A stretch of 64,000 bases of DNA. Source: VAZQ01 sp963758945 (GTDB taxonomy: Bacteria; Pseudomonadota; Alphaproteobacteria; Rhizobiales; Xanthobacteraceae). Position 1 is the first letter of the stretch. The number at the start of each line of letters is the position of its first letter. The notes beneath the pieces were generated by a model, which did not search any database, was not told the origin of the DNA, and saw only the letters and a list, made by a program, of their open reading frames with translations. Position numbers and translations under genes: made by a program. Shown one piece after another: positions 36,576 to 43,635 of the stretch. Location of the stretch: assembly GCA_963758945.1 (NCBI GenBank), contig CAVWXY010000001.1:200922-264921 (forward strand). Reading direction: 5' to 3'.

Positions 36576-37793
36576 ATGTCGACGACGGACGGCGCCATGG
36601 AAGCTGCGAGGACGATCGCAAGCGCAATACCCGAGCCGGCGGAGATCGTGGCGCGCGCCCGCGCGATGATTCCTGCGTTGGCCGAGCGCTCGCAGGAGGG
36701 TAGGCGCCGGCGCCGCGTTGCCGTGGAGACGATCGCCGACATGCAACGCGCCGGCTTTTTCCGCGTGCTGCAGCCAAAGCGCTGGGGCGGCTACGAGATG
36801 GATCTCGATGTTTTCTACGATACCCAGCTCGCGCTCGCCGAAGGCGACATGTCGACGGCGTGGATTTACGGCGTCTCCGGTGTGCATCCCTGGTTCATGG
36901 CGCTGCTGGACGATCGCGCGGCACAGGACGTCTGGGGCCGCGATAGCTCTACCCTGATCTGCTCCTCGCTCATGCCAGCGGGCAAGGCTACCGCTGAGGA
37001 GGGCGGTTTTCGTCTCAGGGGGCATTGGCGATATGCGAGCGGCTGCGAGCATTGCGACTGGGTATTGCTCGGGGCCATGGTCGCGCGCGGCGCCGGCGCT
37101 GCGCCGGAAGGCCGGATCTTTCTCCTGCCGCGGACCGACTACGAGAGGGTCGATACTTGGCGGGTTTCCGGTTTGCAGGCCACGGGAAGCTGGGACGTAC
37201 TGGTCGATGACGTTTTCGTACCGGCCTATCGCTCGCAGAGCATGCTCGACAATTTCCTGCTGAAAGGTCCGGGACAGGCGCTGAACACCGCGAGCCTCTA
37301 CCGGTTGCCCTTCGGCCAGATCTTCGTGCGCGGCATCTCGACGGCGGCGCTCGGTGCCTTGCAGGGCCTGCTCGATTCGCTCTTGCATTACAGCAAGACC
37401 CGGGTAACGCGTGCCGGCGGACGATCGGCGGAAAATCCGTTCGTGCAACTGCTGTGTGCCGAAACGGCGGCGGCGATCGACGAAATGACGACCGTGCTGC
37501 ATCGCAATTTTCGCAATCTGCATGCGTATGCGAAACGAGGAGAGACGCCTCCGCTCGAGGAGCGCTTGCGTTACAAGTTTCAATCGACCGCGGTCACCGA
37601 ACGCTGCACGCTGCTGGCCGCCCGCATCTTCAAGGCAACTGGGGCGGCTGGCCTGTTGGAGGATCTGCCGTTCGGGAGAGTTCTGGCCGATCTCATGGCG
37701 GCGCGTCAGCACATTTCAAACCAATACGAACACGTCGGCAGCAGTTGGGGTGGCGTGATGTTCGGTCTCGAAAACAAGGATTTGATGGTCTGA
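36576..37793 (+). CDS. Acyl-CoA dehydrogenase-fold flavin monooxygenase (HsaA-like)
   Basis: A 405-residue protein with the acyl-CoA dehydrogenase fold but with features of group D flavin monooxygenases, which use reduced flavin from a separate reductase to hydroxylate aromatic rings: the N-terminal RVLQPKRWGGYEMDLDVFYD, GHWRYASGCEHCDWVLLGA, SGLQATGSWDVLVDDVFVP and the C-terminal ISNQYEHVGSSWGGVMFG. The last motif carries the His usual in HsaA/HpaB-type enzymes. Start at 36576, 13 bp after the previous gene. No flavin reductase is in the window. Confidence 0.85.
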   Translation: MSTTDGAMEAARTIASAIPEPAEIVARARAMIPALAERSQEGRRRRRVAVETIADMQRAGFFRVLQPKRWGGYEMDLDVFYDTQLALAEGDMSTAWIYGVSGVHPWFMALLDDRAAQDVWGRDSSTLICSSLMPAGKATAEEGGFRLRGHWRYASGCEHCDWVLLGAMVARGAGAAPEGRIFLLPRTDYERVDTWRVSGLQATGSWDVLVDDVFVPAYRSQSMLDNFLLKGPGQALNTASLYRLPFGQIFVRGISTAALGALQGLLDSLLHYSKTRVTRAGGRSAENPFVQLLCAETAAAIDEMTTVLHRNFRNLHAYAKRGETPPLEERLRYKFQSTAVTERCTLLAARIFKATGAAGLLEDLPFGRVLADLMAARQHISNQYEHVGSSWGGVMFGLENKDLMV

Positions 37794-37846
37794 AGGCCGG
37801 ATTCGCTCTGCGCTGGCGACCAGCTCCTAGGATCGATGCGGGACGC

Positions 37847-38089
37847 TCAATCGCCGTCGGCGACGCACCTCTTGATGGCGGCGTCAACGTCGGCGATAGC
37901 CTTGCGCAAATCGTCCGCTTCCCGCTTGAGCTGCTTGAATGTTTTCGTGAGGTCCTGCGGCGTCGTGCCCGGCTGTCCATGCCAGAGAAGATGCGCTTGG
38001 CCGATGATTGCCGGGCAGCGCTGGTCGGCTGCTACCAGGAGCGAGAGAATTGCGCGGCCGAGGGCTTTATTTGCCTTCCGATCGGACAT
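37847..38089 (-). CDS. Small unknown protein of the island
   Basis: An 80-residue protein with a Lys/Asp-rich helical C-terminal half (LTKTFKQLKREADDLRKAIADV). No domain recognised. Its start lies inside the end of the gene at 38067-38399 (23-bp overlap, same strand), so the pair is probably coupled and driven by the operator-promoter at 38434-38475. Confidence 0.6.
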   Translation of the reverse strand: MSDRKANKALGRAILSLLVAADQRCPAIIGQAHLLWHGQPGTTPQDLTKTFKQLKREADDLRKAIADVDAAIKRCVADGD

Positions 38090-38399
38090 GGTTGCCTCCC
38101 TCGCCGCGGCCGTTCAGTGCGGCGCGCCGCGTCGCGAGCCCGGTGATGGTGAGCAGGAAGTCGGCGGCCTGCGGCGGATCGGCCGAGACCGCTATGGGCT
38201 CTGAGTCGCCCTCGGTCGCAATGAAGCGGGCGTAGCGGTGTTCCCACCCATCGAGTTGCCGGTCGAGAAAGGCGCGGCGCGCCGTATCGTCCGCCAGCGT
38301 CGGCAGATGGGCGTCCACACGGGCGATGAAACGCGTGACGCGGTCGGCACTGCGGCAGGCCGCCGCGCTTGTGGCGCCGTGGTCCTGGCGATTCGGCAT
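38067..38399 (-). CDS. Small unknown protein, first gene after the operator-promoter
   Basis: A 110-residue, mostly helical protein (RVTRFIARVDAHLPTL, RRAFLDRQLDGWEHRYARF). No domain recognised. GGAGCGGAAG precedes the ATG at 38399, and a TTGACA promoter with two CTAC...GTAG palindromes lies just upstream. By this it is part of the regulon of the island's repressor. Could be a phage- or plasmid-type accessory protein. Confidence 0.65.
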   Translation of the reverse strand: MPNRQDHGATSAAACRSADRVTRFIARVDAHLPTLADDTARRAFLDRQLDGWEHRYARFIATEGDSEPIAVSADPPQAADFLLTITGLATRRAALNGRGEGGNHVRSEGK

Positions 38400-38433
38400 C
38401 GGCGCTTCCGCTCCACGGTGGTCCCGAGGAGAA

Positions 38434-38475
38434 TAGCTACATTATGTAGCCGACATTGTCAACTACGAAATGTAG
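38434..38475 (-). promoter_or_regulatory. Operator-promoter of the two small island genes
   Basis: Read on the minus strand: palindrome CTACATTTCGTAG (38475-38463), directly followed by -35 TTGACA (38462-38457), a 17-bp spacer holding CTACATAATGTAG (within the perfect 15-bp palindrome at 38436-38450) and -10 TAGCTA (38439-38434). The same order of elements occurs at 39347-39389. I infer two binding sites for the repressor encoded at 38686-39321. Confidence 0.7.
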
Positions 38476-38502
38476 CAGTACAAGTCTGCGCGATTCTTGA
38501 AC

Positions 38503-38537
38503 TGGAGGAGCGGGAGGAGCGGGAGGAGCGGGAGGGA
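38503..38537 (+). repeat. Short G-rich tandem repeat
   Basis: About three and a half copies of a 9-bp unit (GGAGGAGCG type) follow the operator on its far side. The run is purine-only on the plus strand apart from single C bases and could fold into a G-quadruplex. It lies in the 210-bp gap between the repressor stop and the operator. No gene is supported in that gap. Confidence 0.6.
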
Positions 38538-38685
38538 GGTATGGGGGGCGGCGACGGCCGCGCGCGGTCACGGTCTCGAACGCGGTCGCGACCCCTGCAT
38601 GCGGGTGGTTTGGCGGATTTGCTGTCGCCGCCGAGCGCAGGAAGACTTCCGTCTCGCTGAGGCGGTGCCGGACTTCCTCGTTAGG

Positions 38686-39321
38686 TCAGGCGCGTCCGCG
38701 GCGGGAGATGCTGTTCACCCTCGCCGCCCATTTGATCGCCACGTCGACAATGGGCTTTTCGGCGGTTGAGAGCAGGTTGAACAAGCCCTCGGCGCGACCG
38801 CGCTGCACCTGTTTCACCAGTACACGCCCATCCTCCAGCCCGACCACGCAAAGCTCGCCGATCAAGTCGGGAGTCACCGCTTGGCGAACGTCGTCGTAAA
38901 ACACGAGCCAGCGGTTCAGGAACGAGCCCAGACTGTCGCCGCGAATCTCGACCGCGACCGTGTCCTCGGTCGAGCCGCGCGGCGGGATAACTTCATCGAG
39001 ATCGCCTTGCGCTACTTCGTAGAGATGCGCCTCGGCGCCGGCGCCCACGTAGCCCACCACCGGTGCCTTCGGCGTCGGAGGCTCCTCCGAATCATCGGCG
39101 GGATAATCGCGGCCGGTCAGCAGCCATTCCGGCGACACCCGAAACCGCCGCCCATAGCGCTTCGCCTCGTCCGGGCCGTAGTCGCGGCCGCCCGGAGTTT
39201 CCGCCCGCTCGTGGGCGCCATAGGTCGAAACCGGGATGCCCATGGCCTTCGCGGCAAGGCGCGCCGATTTGAATCGCCGCTCGCGCGCGATTCGTAGCCG
39301 CTCTCCGCGTGTGGTCGCCAT
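38686..39321 (-). CDS. LexA/CI-like repressor (HTH plus S24 peptidase domain)
   Basis: A 211-residue regulator. The N-terminal helix-turn-helix region (RLRIARERRFKSARLAAKAM, with SPEWLLTGR at its end, as in XRE-type phage repressors) is followed by a Peptidase_S24 domain: the nucleophile Ser lies in EIRGDSLGSFLN and the Lys in GRVLVKQVQRG. Such proteins are cleaved or released on DNA damage. AAGGTGG precedes the ATG. Its own promoter (TTGTCA-N17-TATTAT, minus strand) overlaps the operator region, so autoregulation is likely. It controls, by inference, the GcrA-like gene and the two small genes. Confidence 0.88.
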   Translation of the reverse strand: MATTRGERLRIARERRFKSARLAAKAMGIPVSTYGAHERAETPGGRDYGPDEAKRYGRRFRVSPEWLLTGRDYPADDSEEPPTPKAPVVGYVGAGAEAHLYEVAQGDLDEVIPPRGSTEDTVAVEIRGDSLGSFLNRWLVFYDDVRQAVTPDLIGELCVVGLEDGRVLVKQVQRGRAEGLFNLLSTAEKPIVDVAIKWAARVNSISRRGRA

Positions 39322-39337
39322 ACCACCACCTTACACG

Positions 39338-39389
39338 ATAATACAACTACATTTGGTGGTTGACAATCGGCTACAGACCGTAGTTAAAT
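39338..39389. promoter_or_regulatory. Overlapping divergent promoters and operators of repressor and GcrA-like gene
   Basis: Minus strand: -35 TTGTCA (39366-39361), 17-bp spacer, -10 TATTAT (39343-39338) for the repressor. Plus strand: half-palindrome CTACATTTGGTGG (39347-39359), -35 TTGACA (39360-39365), a spacer with CTACAGACCGTAG (39371-39383), -10 TTAAAT (39384-39389, 18-bp spacing) for the GcrA-like gene. The -35 boxes overlap almost fully, so the two promoters should compete. With ATG at 39399 the GcrA-like mRNA would be nearly leaderless. Confidence 0.7.
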
Positions 39390-39398
39390 GGACTCAAG

Positions 39399-40091
39399 AT
39401 GGCGAGCTTGCTCCTCGGGAAACGAGACATACACCGGCGGAATGCCCGCTCACGGCGAGCGCGCACATCCGCGGCCGCGGCTTGGACGAATGAGCGCATC
39501 GCATATCTGAAGGCGCGCTGGTCGCAGGGCGTGTCGGCGCGACGAATCGGGAAGGAGCTGGGCGGCATCAGCCGCAGCGCCGTGATCGGAAAGGTCCACC
39601 GGCTCGGCATCGCGGCCTTCGCGCCCCGCATGGGCCCGCTCCAGGAACGGGCTTCGGAAGGCGAGTATCGCCGCGCCGACGAGATGCTGCTTGAGCGCAT
39701 CGCGGAGCGCGGCGTCGGCGTGACGCAGCAATCGCAGCGACCGTGGCTACCGGCCTGGATCAAAGAAGCCGCGCCCTACGTCGACGATCCAGTCGCCGAC
39801 ACGGACCTCCCGTCGTCGCAGCGCCGCTCCTTGCTCGAACTGGACCGCGGCACGTGCCGGTGGCCGATCGGCGATCCCGCGAGTCCCCATTTCGGCTTCT
39901 GTGGCGCGGAGCCGAGTGCGGGAAAGCCTTACTGCGCGGCGCATTGCGCTCGCGCCTATCGGCCGGCGACGGCGCGCGTCTTCCGCGCGGACGCGCCATC
40001 ATCGGCGTTGATCCGCCGCGCTGCCGGCGCCGATGCCGCACCAGCACGCGAACGAGCCATAGAACACACGCGGACCGGAGTGGAAAGATGA
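39399..40091 (+). CDS. GcrA-like regulator in the island
   Basis: A 230-residue protein related to the cell-cycle regulator GcrA. The N-terminal homeodomain-like part is WTNERIAYLKARWSQGVSA followed by ELGGISRSAVIGKVHRLGI (about residues 29-72); the C-terminal Cys/His part is CRWPIGDPASPHFGFCG plus PYCAAHCARAY (about 150-190), the segment that in GcrA contacts sigma-70. A 28-residue Arg-rich N-terminal extension precedes the usual start. It is probably an accessory copy and not the housekeeping GcrA, because it sits beside a phage-type repressor and is longer (inference). Its TGA overlaps the ATG of the next gene. Confidence 0.85.
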   Translation: MASLLLGKRDIHRRNARSRRARTSAAAAWTNERIAYLKARWSQGVSARRIGKELGGISRSAVIGKVHRLGIAAFAPRMGPLQERASEGEYRRADEMLLERIAERGVGVTQQSQRPWLPAWIKEAAPYVDDPVADTDLPSSQRRSLLELDRGTCRWPIGDPASPHFGFCGAEPSAGKPYCAAHCARAYRPATARVFRADAPSSALIRRAAGADAAPARERAIEHTRTGVER

Positions 40092-40663
40092 CCAATCGCA
40101 CAAGACAAATCCAGGTGGAGTTACGCACGTTGGCAAAACGTGAACGGGAACGCCCGCTGGTTGACCAGCGCGCCCGCCCGACGGCGGAGCGCATGCGCCG
40201 GGCCGGCGCAGATTTCGAGCGCGGCGATACCGGCCAGATCACGATGCGCGACAGCCCGCTGGAGCGCGCCCTGGCGCGCAGCGTAATCAACCAGGAGCAG
40301 TACTCCGCCGGTCAGAAATATCGCCATCACTGGTATCACGCCGGGCTCGCCGACCGGCTGGGCTCGCTCGACCTGGACCGGGTCTTCGCCCGCGATGTCG
40401 GGGGCTTCTCCGGCATGGCGAAGACGGAAAGCCAGCTCTTCCATCGGCAACGTTACCGCGAAGCGGTGCAGACGGTGGGCAAGATCGGCTCGCACGTCCT
40501 CGATTGGGCGGTGTGCCGCGAAGTCCCGCTTGAGCAGGTGGGCTATGCGCTCGGCTGGAGCAGCCGGCCGCAGGCCTACGCGGCCGCCGCCGAGCGGGCC
40601 AAGACCGCGCTGGACGACCTGTGCAAGCTGTGGGGGATCGGGAGCCGGGAGCACAAGGAGTAG
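40088..40663 (+). CDS. Unknown protein coupled to the GcrA-like gene
   Basis: A 191-residue protein; ATG at 40088 overlaps the preceding stop. It has a charged N-terminal third, then SPLERALARSVINQEQYSAGQKYRHHWYHAG and a helical C-terminal part (GYALGWSSRPQAYAAAAERAKTALDDLCKLWGI). The order 'SPLxRLxxRxxIxxxQxxAGxxxR' followed by a helical end resembles DUF6456-type proteins of alphaproteobacteria and their phages. Weak likeness only. Function unknown; probably acts with the GcrA-like regulator. Confidence 0.75.
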   Translation: MTNRTRQIQVELRTLAKRERERPLVDQRARPTAERMRRAGADFERGDTGQITMRDSPLERALARSVINQEQYSAGQKYRHHWYHAGLADRLGSLDLDRVFARDVGGFSGMAKTESQLFHRQRYREAVQTVGKIGSHVLDWAVCREVPLEQVGYALGWSSRPQAYAAAAERAKTALDDLCKLWGIGSREHKE

Positions 40664-40777
40664 CACGCCGCCCGCAAGCGGGCCGCGATTTCATGCTGCC
40701 GGTCGCGCAAGTGTCGACGCCGGGGTCGCCGACAGGCCAAGGCGTCGCGGGGCGACGCCGCGTCGGGCGTAGCAGCC

Positions 40778-40969
40778 TCAACGCGGGCGCTGACGCCCCC
40801 GCCCGCAATCGGCTGCCGGATTCCGGTCGAGGATCGTCTGGAACTCCGCCTCCAGCGCCGCCAGCGCTTCCATCCACGCCGCCGCGTTGAGCAGCCGGGG
40901 GGCTCCCGCCGGAAGCGAGTGGTCACGTCCATCGATTAGGGTCTGCGTCTTTCCATCCGCCATTGCCAT
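40778..40969 (-). CDS. Small hypothetical protein
   Basis: A 63-residue frame from ATG 40969 (or 40963) with purines 9 bases upstream. It contains AAWMEALAALEAEFQTIL, a helical, coding-like stretch, and ends in an Arg-rich tail. No domain. Other frames over the same bases look like shadows. Low certainty. Confidence 0.4.
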   Translation of the reverse strand: MAMADGKTQTLIDGRDHSLPAGAPRLLNAAAWMEALAALEAEFQTILDRNPAADCGRGRQRPR

Positions 40970-41182
40970 GCTCCACTCCCCCGCAGGTTCCAATCCGAAA
41001 TCGGGGCGGATTTTGTCGAATGTTTGCGACGCCGCGCGCACAGCTGCGCGCATCCTTGAGCATCGCTCGGTATGGTTAAGGCGAGGTTAAGAATGCAAAG
41101 GCCGCCTCGGCCCTGGCGCCCTATCGTAAGCTCCGCGTCGTGCCGGCCTTGTCGGCGAACTATGGCTCAGCCGGTCCCGGTT

Positions 41183-41518
41183 TCAGCGCCATGGCGAACG
41201 TGGCGCGGCGCGGGGGCGGCGCGACGGCTCGCGTCGTCGCCGCGACCAGCCCTGTGGGCTCGGCGCGGGCTGCGCCGTTTCCTCCGCGGTTCCCGCGTCG
41301 GATGGAGTATTGGCTGGCGCCAAATCGGCTTCAAGGGCCTCCTCGTTCGAGGCTTCGCGGTAAAGCCGACAGGTCGCCTGCTCGCGAACCGCGTCCATCG
41401 TCCCCTTGCGTCGCCGCGACCACTCGACCGTGGCATAGACGAGCGCGGCCGCCAGCAGCAGCGGCGCGACGATTTCCAAGATGATCAGCAGAGACGTGGC
41501 TTCTGTGGGTCCGAACAT
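41183..41518 (-). CDS. Small single-helix membrane protein
   Basis: A 111-residue protein with one N-terminal membrane helix (SLLIILEIVAPLLLAAALVYA), a basic stop-transfer WSRRRKG and a hydrophilic, Pro/Arg-rich tail. GGAGGG precedes the ATG at good distance. No family recognised. The C-terminal 30 residues are of low complexity and might not be conserved. Confidence 0.6.
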   Translation of the reverse strand: MFGPTEATSLLIILEIVAPLLLAAALVYATVEWSRRRKGTMDAVREQATCRLYREASNEEALEADLAPANTPSDAGTAEETAQPAPSPQGWSRRRREPSRRPRAAPRSPWR

Positions 41519-41605
41519 GCGCCCTCCAGTGAAATGCCATGGGCGCTTGGCGCGGCTTGGCAGGCACGCGCTGCTGCGGCCTGCTCGGGGAGCCCCGGGA
41601 AAGGG

Positions 41606-41832
41606 CTATTCCCTCGGCTTGGCCGCGGTGCCTGCGTCGATCGCGCGCTGTCGCATCGAGCTCGGCGCCCTGACATCGGCTTCGAGCGATTCAGCGAGTT
41701 GGCAGGTATTCGCCACCCGCACCCACGAATCCCGCAATGCAGTGAAAACCGTCGCGTTTCTTCGTCATCCGCGGCGTGCGCGCGGTCGACGCAGATGGCG
41801 GCCCGGCTCCAGGCCAGTTTCGCATGGGACAT
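41606..41832 (-). pseudogene. Small conserved protein of the TALRDSWVRVAN type, frameshifted
   Basis: The first frame starts MSHAKLAWSRAAICVDRAHA (ATG 41832) and leads through DDEETRRF; the continuation FTALRDSWVRVANTCQLAES and on to a stop at 41606 is in another frame. Adding one base in the run of four A (plus strand 41745-41748) gives one 75-residue protein. The layout (Cys near the N-terminus, acidic patch, aromatic ALRDSWVRVAN) matches the intact paralogue at 50045-50221 (ARMRDAWITLANRCEF). Function unknown. Confidence 0.7.
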
Positions 41833-42119
41833 GGCACGACCCCGACATGACCTTCGGACATACAATCGAGGTCCGTGGAATTGGTTCCGATCGCCCGGGT
41901 GGCGTGCATCAATGCCGATCCACTTCCCAGTTCGACCGAGCCGCGCCGCCGCGACGGGAACGCGGAGAGCTCGTCGTCTTCCTCGTCGAGTTCGTCGGCC
42001 TTGGCCTGGAATTCGCCAGCCAGCGCACGCAGGCGGACGGCGATCCCGAGGTCGATGGTCGCGCGCGAGAGCGCCAGTAGCCGTTCCGCCTGCCGCCGGA
42101 AATACATCGCGTTGACCAT
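41691..42119 (-). CDS. Small conserved protein MxxYFRRQAERLL type
   Basis: From ATG 42119 (GAGG upstream) the frame gives MVNAMYFRRQAERLLALSRA followed by RLRALAGEFQAKADELDEED. Proteins with this YFRRQA... ALAxEFxxKAxELE pattern are frequent in Bradyrhizobium and are usually 60-80 residues. Here the frame stays open to 41691 (142 residues), overlapping the frameshifted gene above, so the true 3' end may be earlier and altered by a further indel. Helical; function unknown. Confidence 0.6.
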   Translation of the reverse strand: MVNAMYFRRQAERLLALSRATIDLGIAVRLRALAGEFQAKADELDEEDDELSAFPSRRRGSVELGSGSALMHATRAIGTNSTDLDCMSEGHVGVVPCPMRNWPGAGPPSASTARTPRMTKKRDGFHCIAGFVGAGGEYLPTR

Positions 42120-42678
42120 TGGACCACCTCGCCTGGGTCGGGACACCTTAGTTCTTGATCCACTAATCACCGGGCGCCAGCCGCGTTCCGCTCTGCGGCT
42201 ATTACGTTTTTGCAAGGTGAATGGACGATGAAAGCAGGGCTGCGCGGATGGAATTCGTCGGGCGCGGGCGAGCGGCGAAGGCTCGCTACGGCCGCGGCCC
42301 ATGTTTCGGCGGAAGTGGGCGCACCCGATTGCCGTCAAGAATACGCGTCACTCGGACAATTTCTGGAGCAGGAAGCGTTGGATGACCGAGCAAATGGCGG
42401 AAGCGAAATCGCGATTTCAATGCGAAGCGACTGCGCTCTGGCCGCATGTCGCCAGCCTTCGTCGCCATTGCCATCCTTGAGCCGAAGGCGCGGATGCCTG
42501 CAGCTCAAGGGCGGCGATGCGGCCCTTGTCTGCCAACTGCACCGTGCGAATTACGTGTGCGGCACCGCCGTCGTCGGACTTCTCCTGGGGCGGCGATCAC
42601 GCGCCGGGGTCTGGATCACGCATCGGCCGCTCATAGCGTTGACCACCATGGCGACGGTTGGTACAGGTTACACTTGAC
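42120..42678. other. Gap without a supported gene
   Basis: A 559-bp stretch between the island and the sugar cluster. A plus-strand frame from 42210 (156 codons) and a 59-codon frame from 42301 are open but look non-coding and match nothing I know. The promoter of the sugar cluster must lie near its right end. Nothing else is seen. Confidence 0.4.
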
Positions 42679-43635
42679 ATGGACAAAACGGCGCGTGTGC
42701 TCGTCACCGGTGGCAGTGGGATGGTAGGCCGGGCGCTCATCGCCCATCTGCGCCGGGACGGTTACGAGAATATTTTCGCACCTTCATCCGCGCAGCTCGA
42801 TCTGCGCGATCATGCGGCGACCGACCAATTCTTCAAGGACAACTCGGTCGATTTCGTTTTCCATCTCGCCGGCCGCATCGGCGGCATTGGCGCGAGTGTG
42901 ACCCATCCGGTCGAATTCCTGCACGAGAACCTGATGATCGCAATGCATGCCATTCACTCCGCGCGCGTTGCGAAGGTGACAAAGCTGTTGTTCCTGGGGA
43001 GTTCATGCGTCTATCCGCGCGACTGCCCGCAACCCATGAAGGAGACCGACATCCTGACCGGTGCCTTCGAGCCTACAAACGAGGGCTACGCGATCGCTAA
43101 AATTGCCGGTATGAAGCTGTGCGAATACTCGAACCGGCAATACGGTACCAATTTTCTCAATCTCATGCCCTGCAACCTTTATGGCTATGGCGACCATTTC
43201 GAGCCAAAAAAATCTCACGTCGTGTCCGCGCTGATCTACAAATTTCACGAGGCGAAGCAAAAGCGACTGCCGTCGGTCGAAGTTTGGGGCACGGGCGCCA
43301 CTCGGCGTGAGCTGCTCTTCGTCGAAGATCTGGTCGACGCCATGCTCCACTTCATGCAGAGCGTGGATGCTGAAGACGTCGGTACATTCGTCAATATCGG
43401 GCTCGGGCAGGACATCGCAATCTACGACCTCGCGCGCATGATCAAGCATATTGTCGGCTACACCGGTGAGATCGTATTCAACGCCGACAAGCCTGATGGA
43501 ATGCCGAGGAAGCTGATGGACGTCAGCCGAGCCGCACGTCTGGGCTGGATGGCGAAGGTTTCAATCCCGCAAGGGCTTGAACTGACGTATGATTGGTATC
43601 TTGAGAATATTGATCTTGGGACAGGTATCGAGTGA
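42679..43635 (+). CDS. NAD-dependent epimerase, GDP-L-fucose synthase-like
   Basis: A 318-residue short-chain dehydrogenase. The Rossmann motif is VLVTGGSGMVGRAL; the catalytic Ser-Tyr-Lys are in FLGSSCVYPRDCPQP and NEGYAIAKIAGMKLCE; NLMPCNLYGYGDHF and RRELLFVEDLVDAM follow the GDP-fucose synthase pattern. It would epimerise and reduce a GDP-4-keto-6-deoxyhexose. ATG 42679 is chosen; TTG 42658 in frame is less likely. The stop overlaps the GTG of the next gene. Confidence 0.92.
   Translation: MDKTARVLVTGGSGMVGRALIAHLRRDGYENIFAPSSAQLDLRDHAATDQFFKDNSVDFVFHLAGRIGGIGASVTHPVEFLHENLMIAMHAIHSARVAKVTKLLFLGSSCVYPRDCPQPMKETDILTGAFEPTNEGYAIAKIAGMKLCEYSNRQYGTNFLNLMPCNLYGYGDHFEPKKSHVVSALIYKFHEAKQKRLPSVEVWGTGATRRELLFVEDLVDAMLHFMQSVDAEDVGTFVNIGLGQDIAIYDLARMIKHIVGYTGEIVFNADKPDGMPRKLMDVSRAARLGWMAKVSIPQGLELTYDWYLENIDLGTGIE

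Noticed and set aside
37847..42119. Complete prophage or integrative element
   Set aside because: Only repressor, GcrA-like and small genes are present; no integrase, attachment repeats, portal, capsid or tail genes are seen, and no tRNA gene borders it.
42210..42677. 156-codon plus-strand frame before the epimerase gene
   Set aside because: Codon pattern and composition look non-coding; no domain or likeness; runs into the epimerase start.
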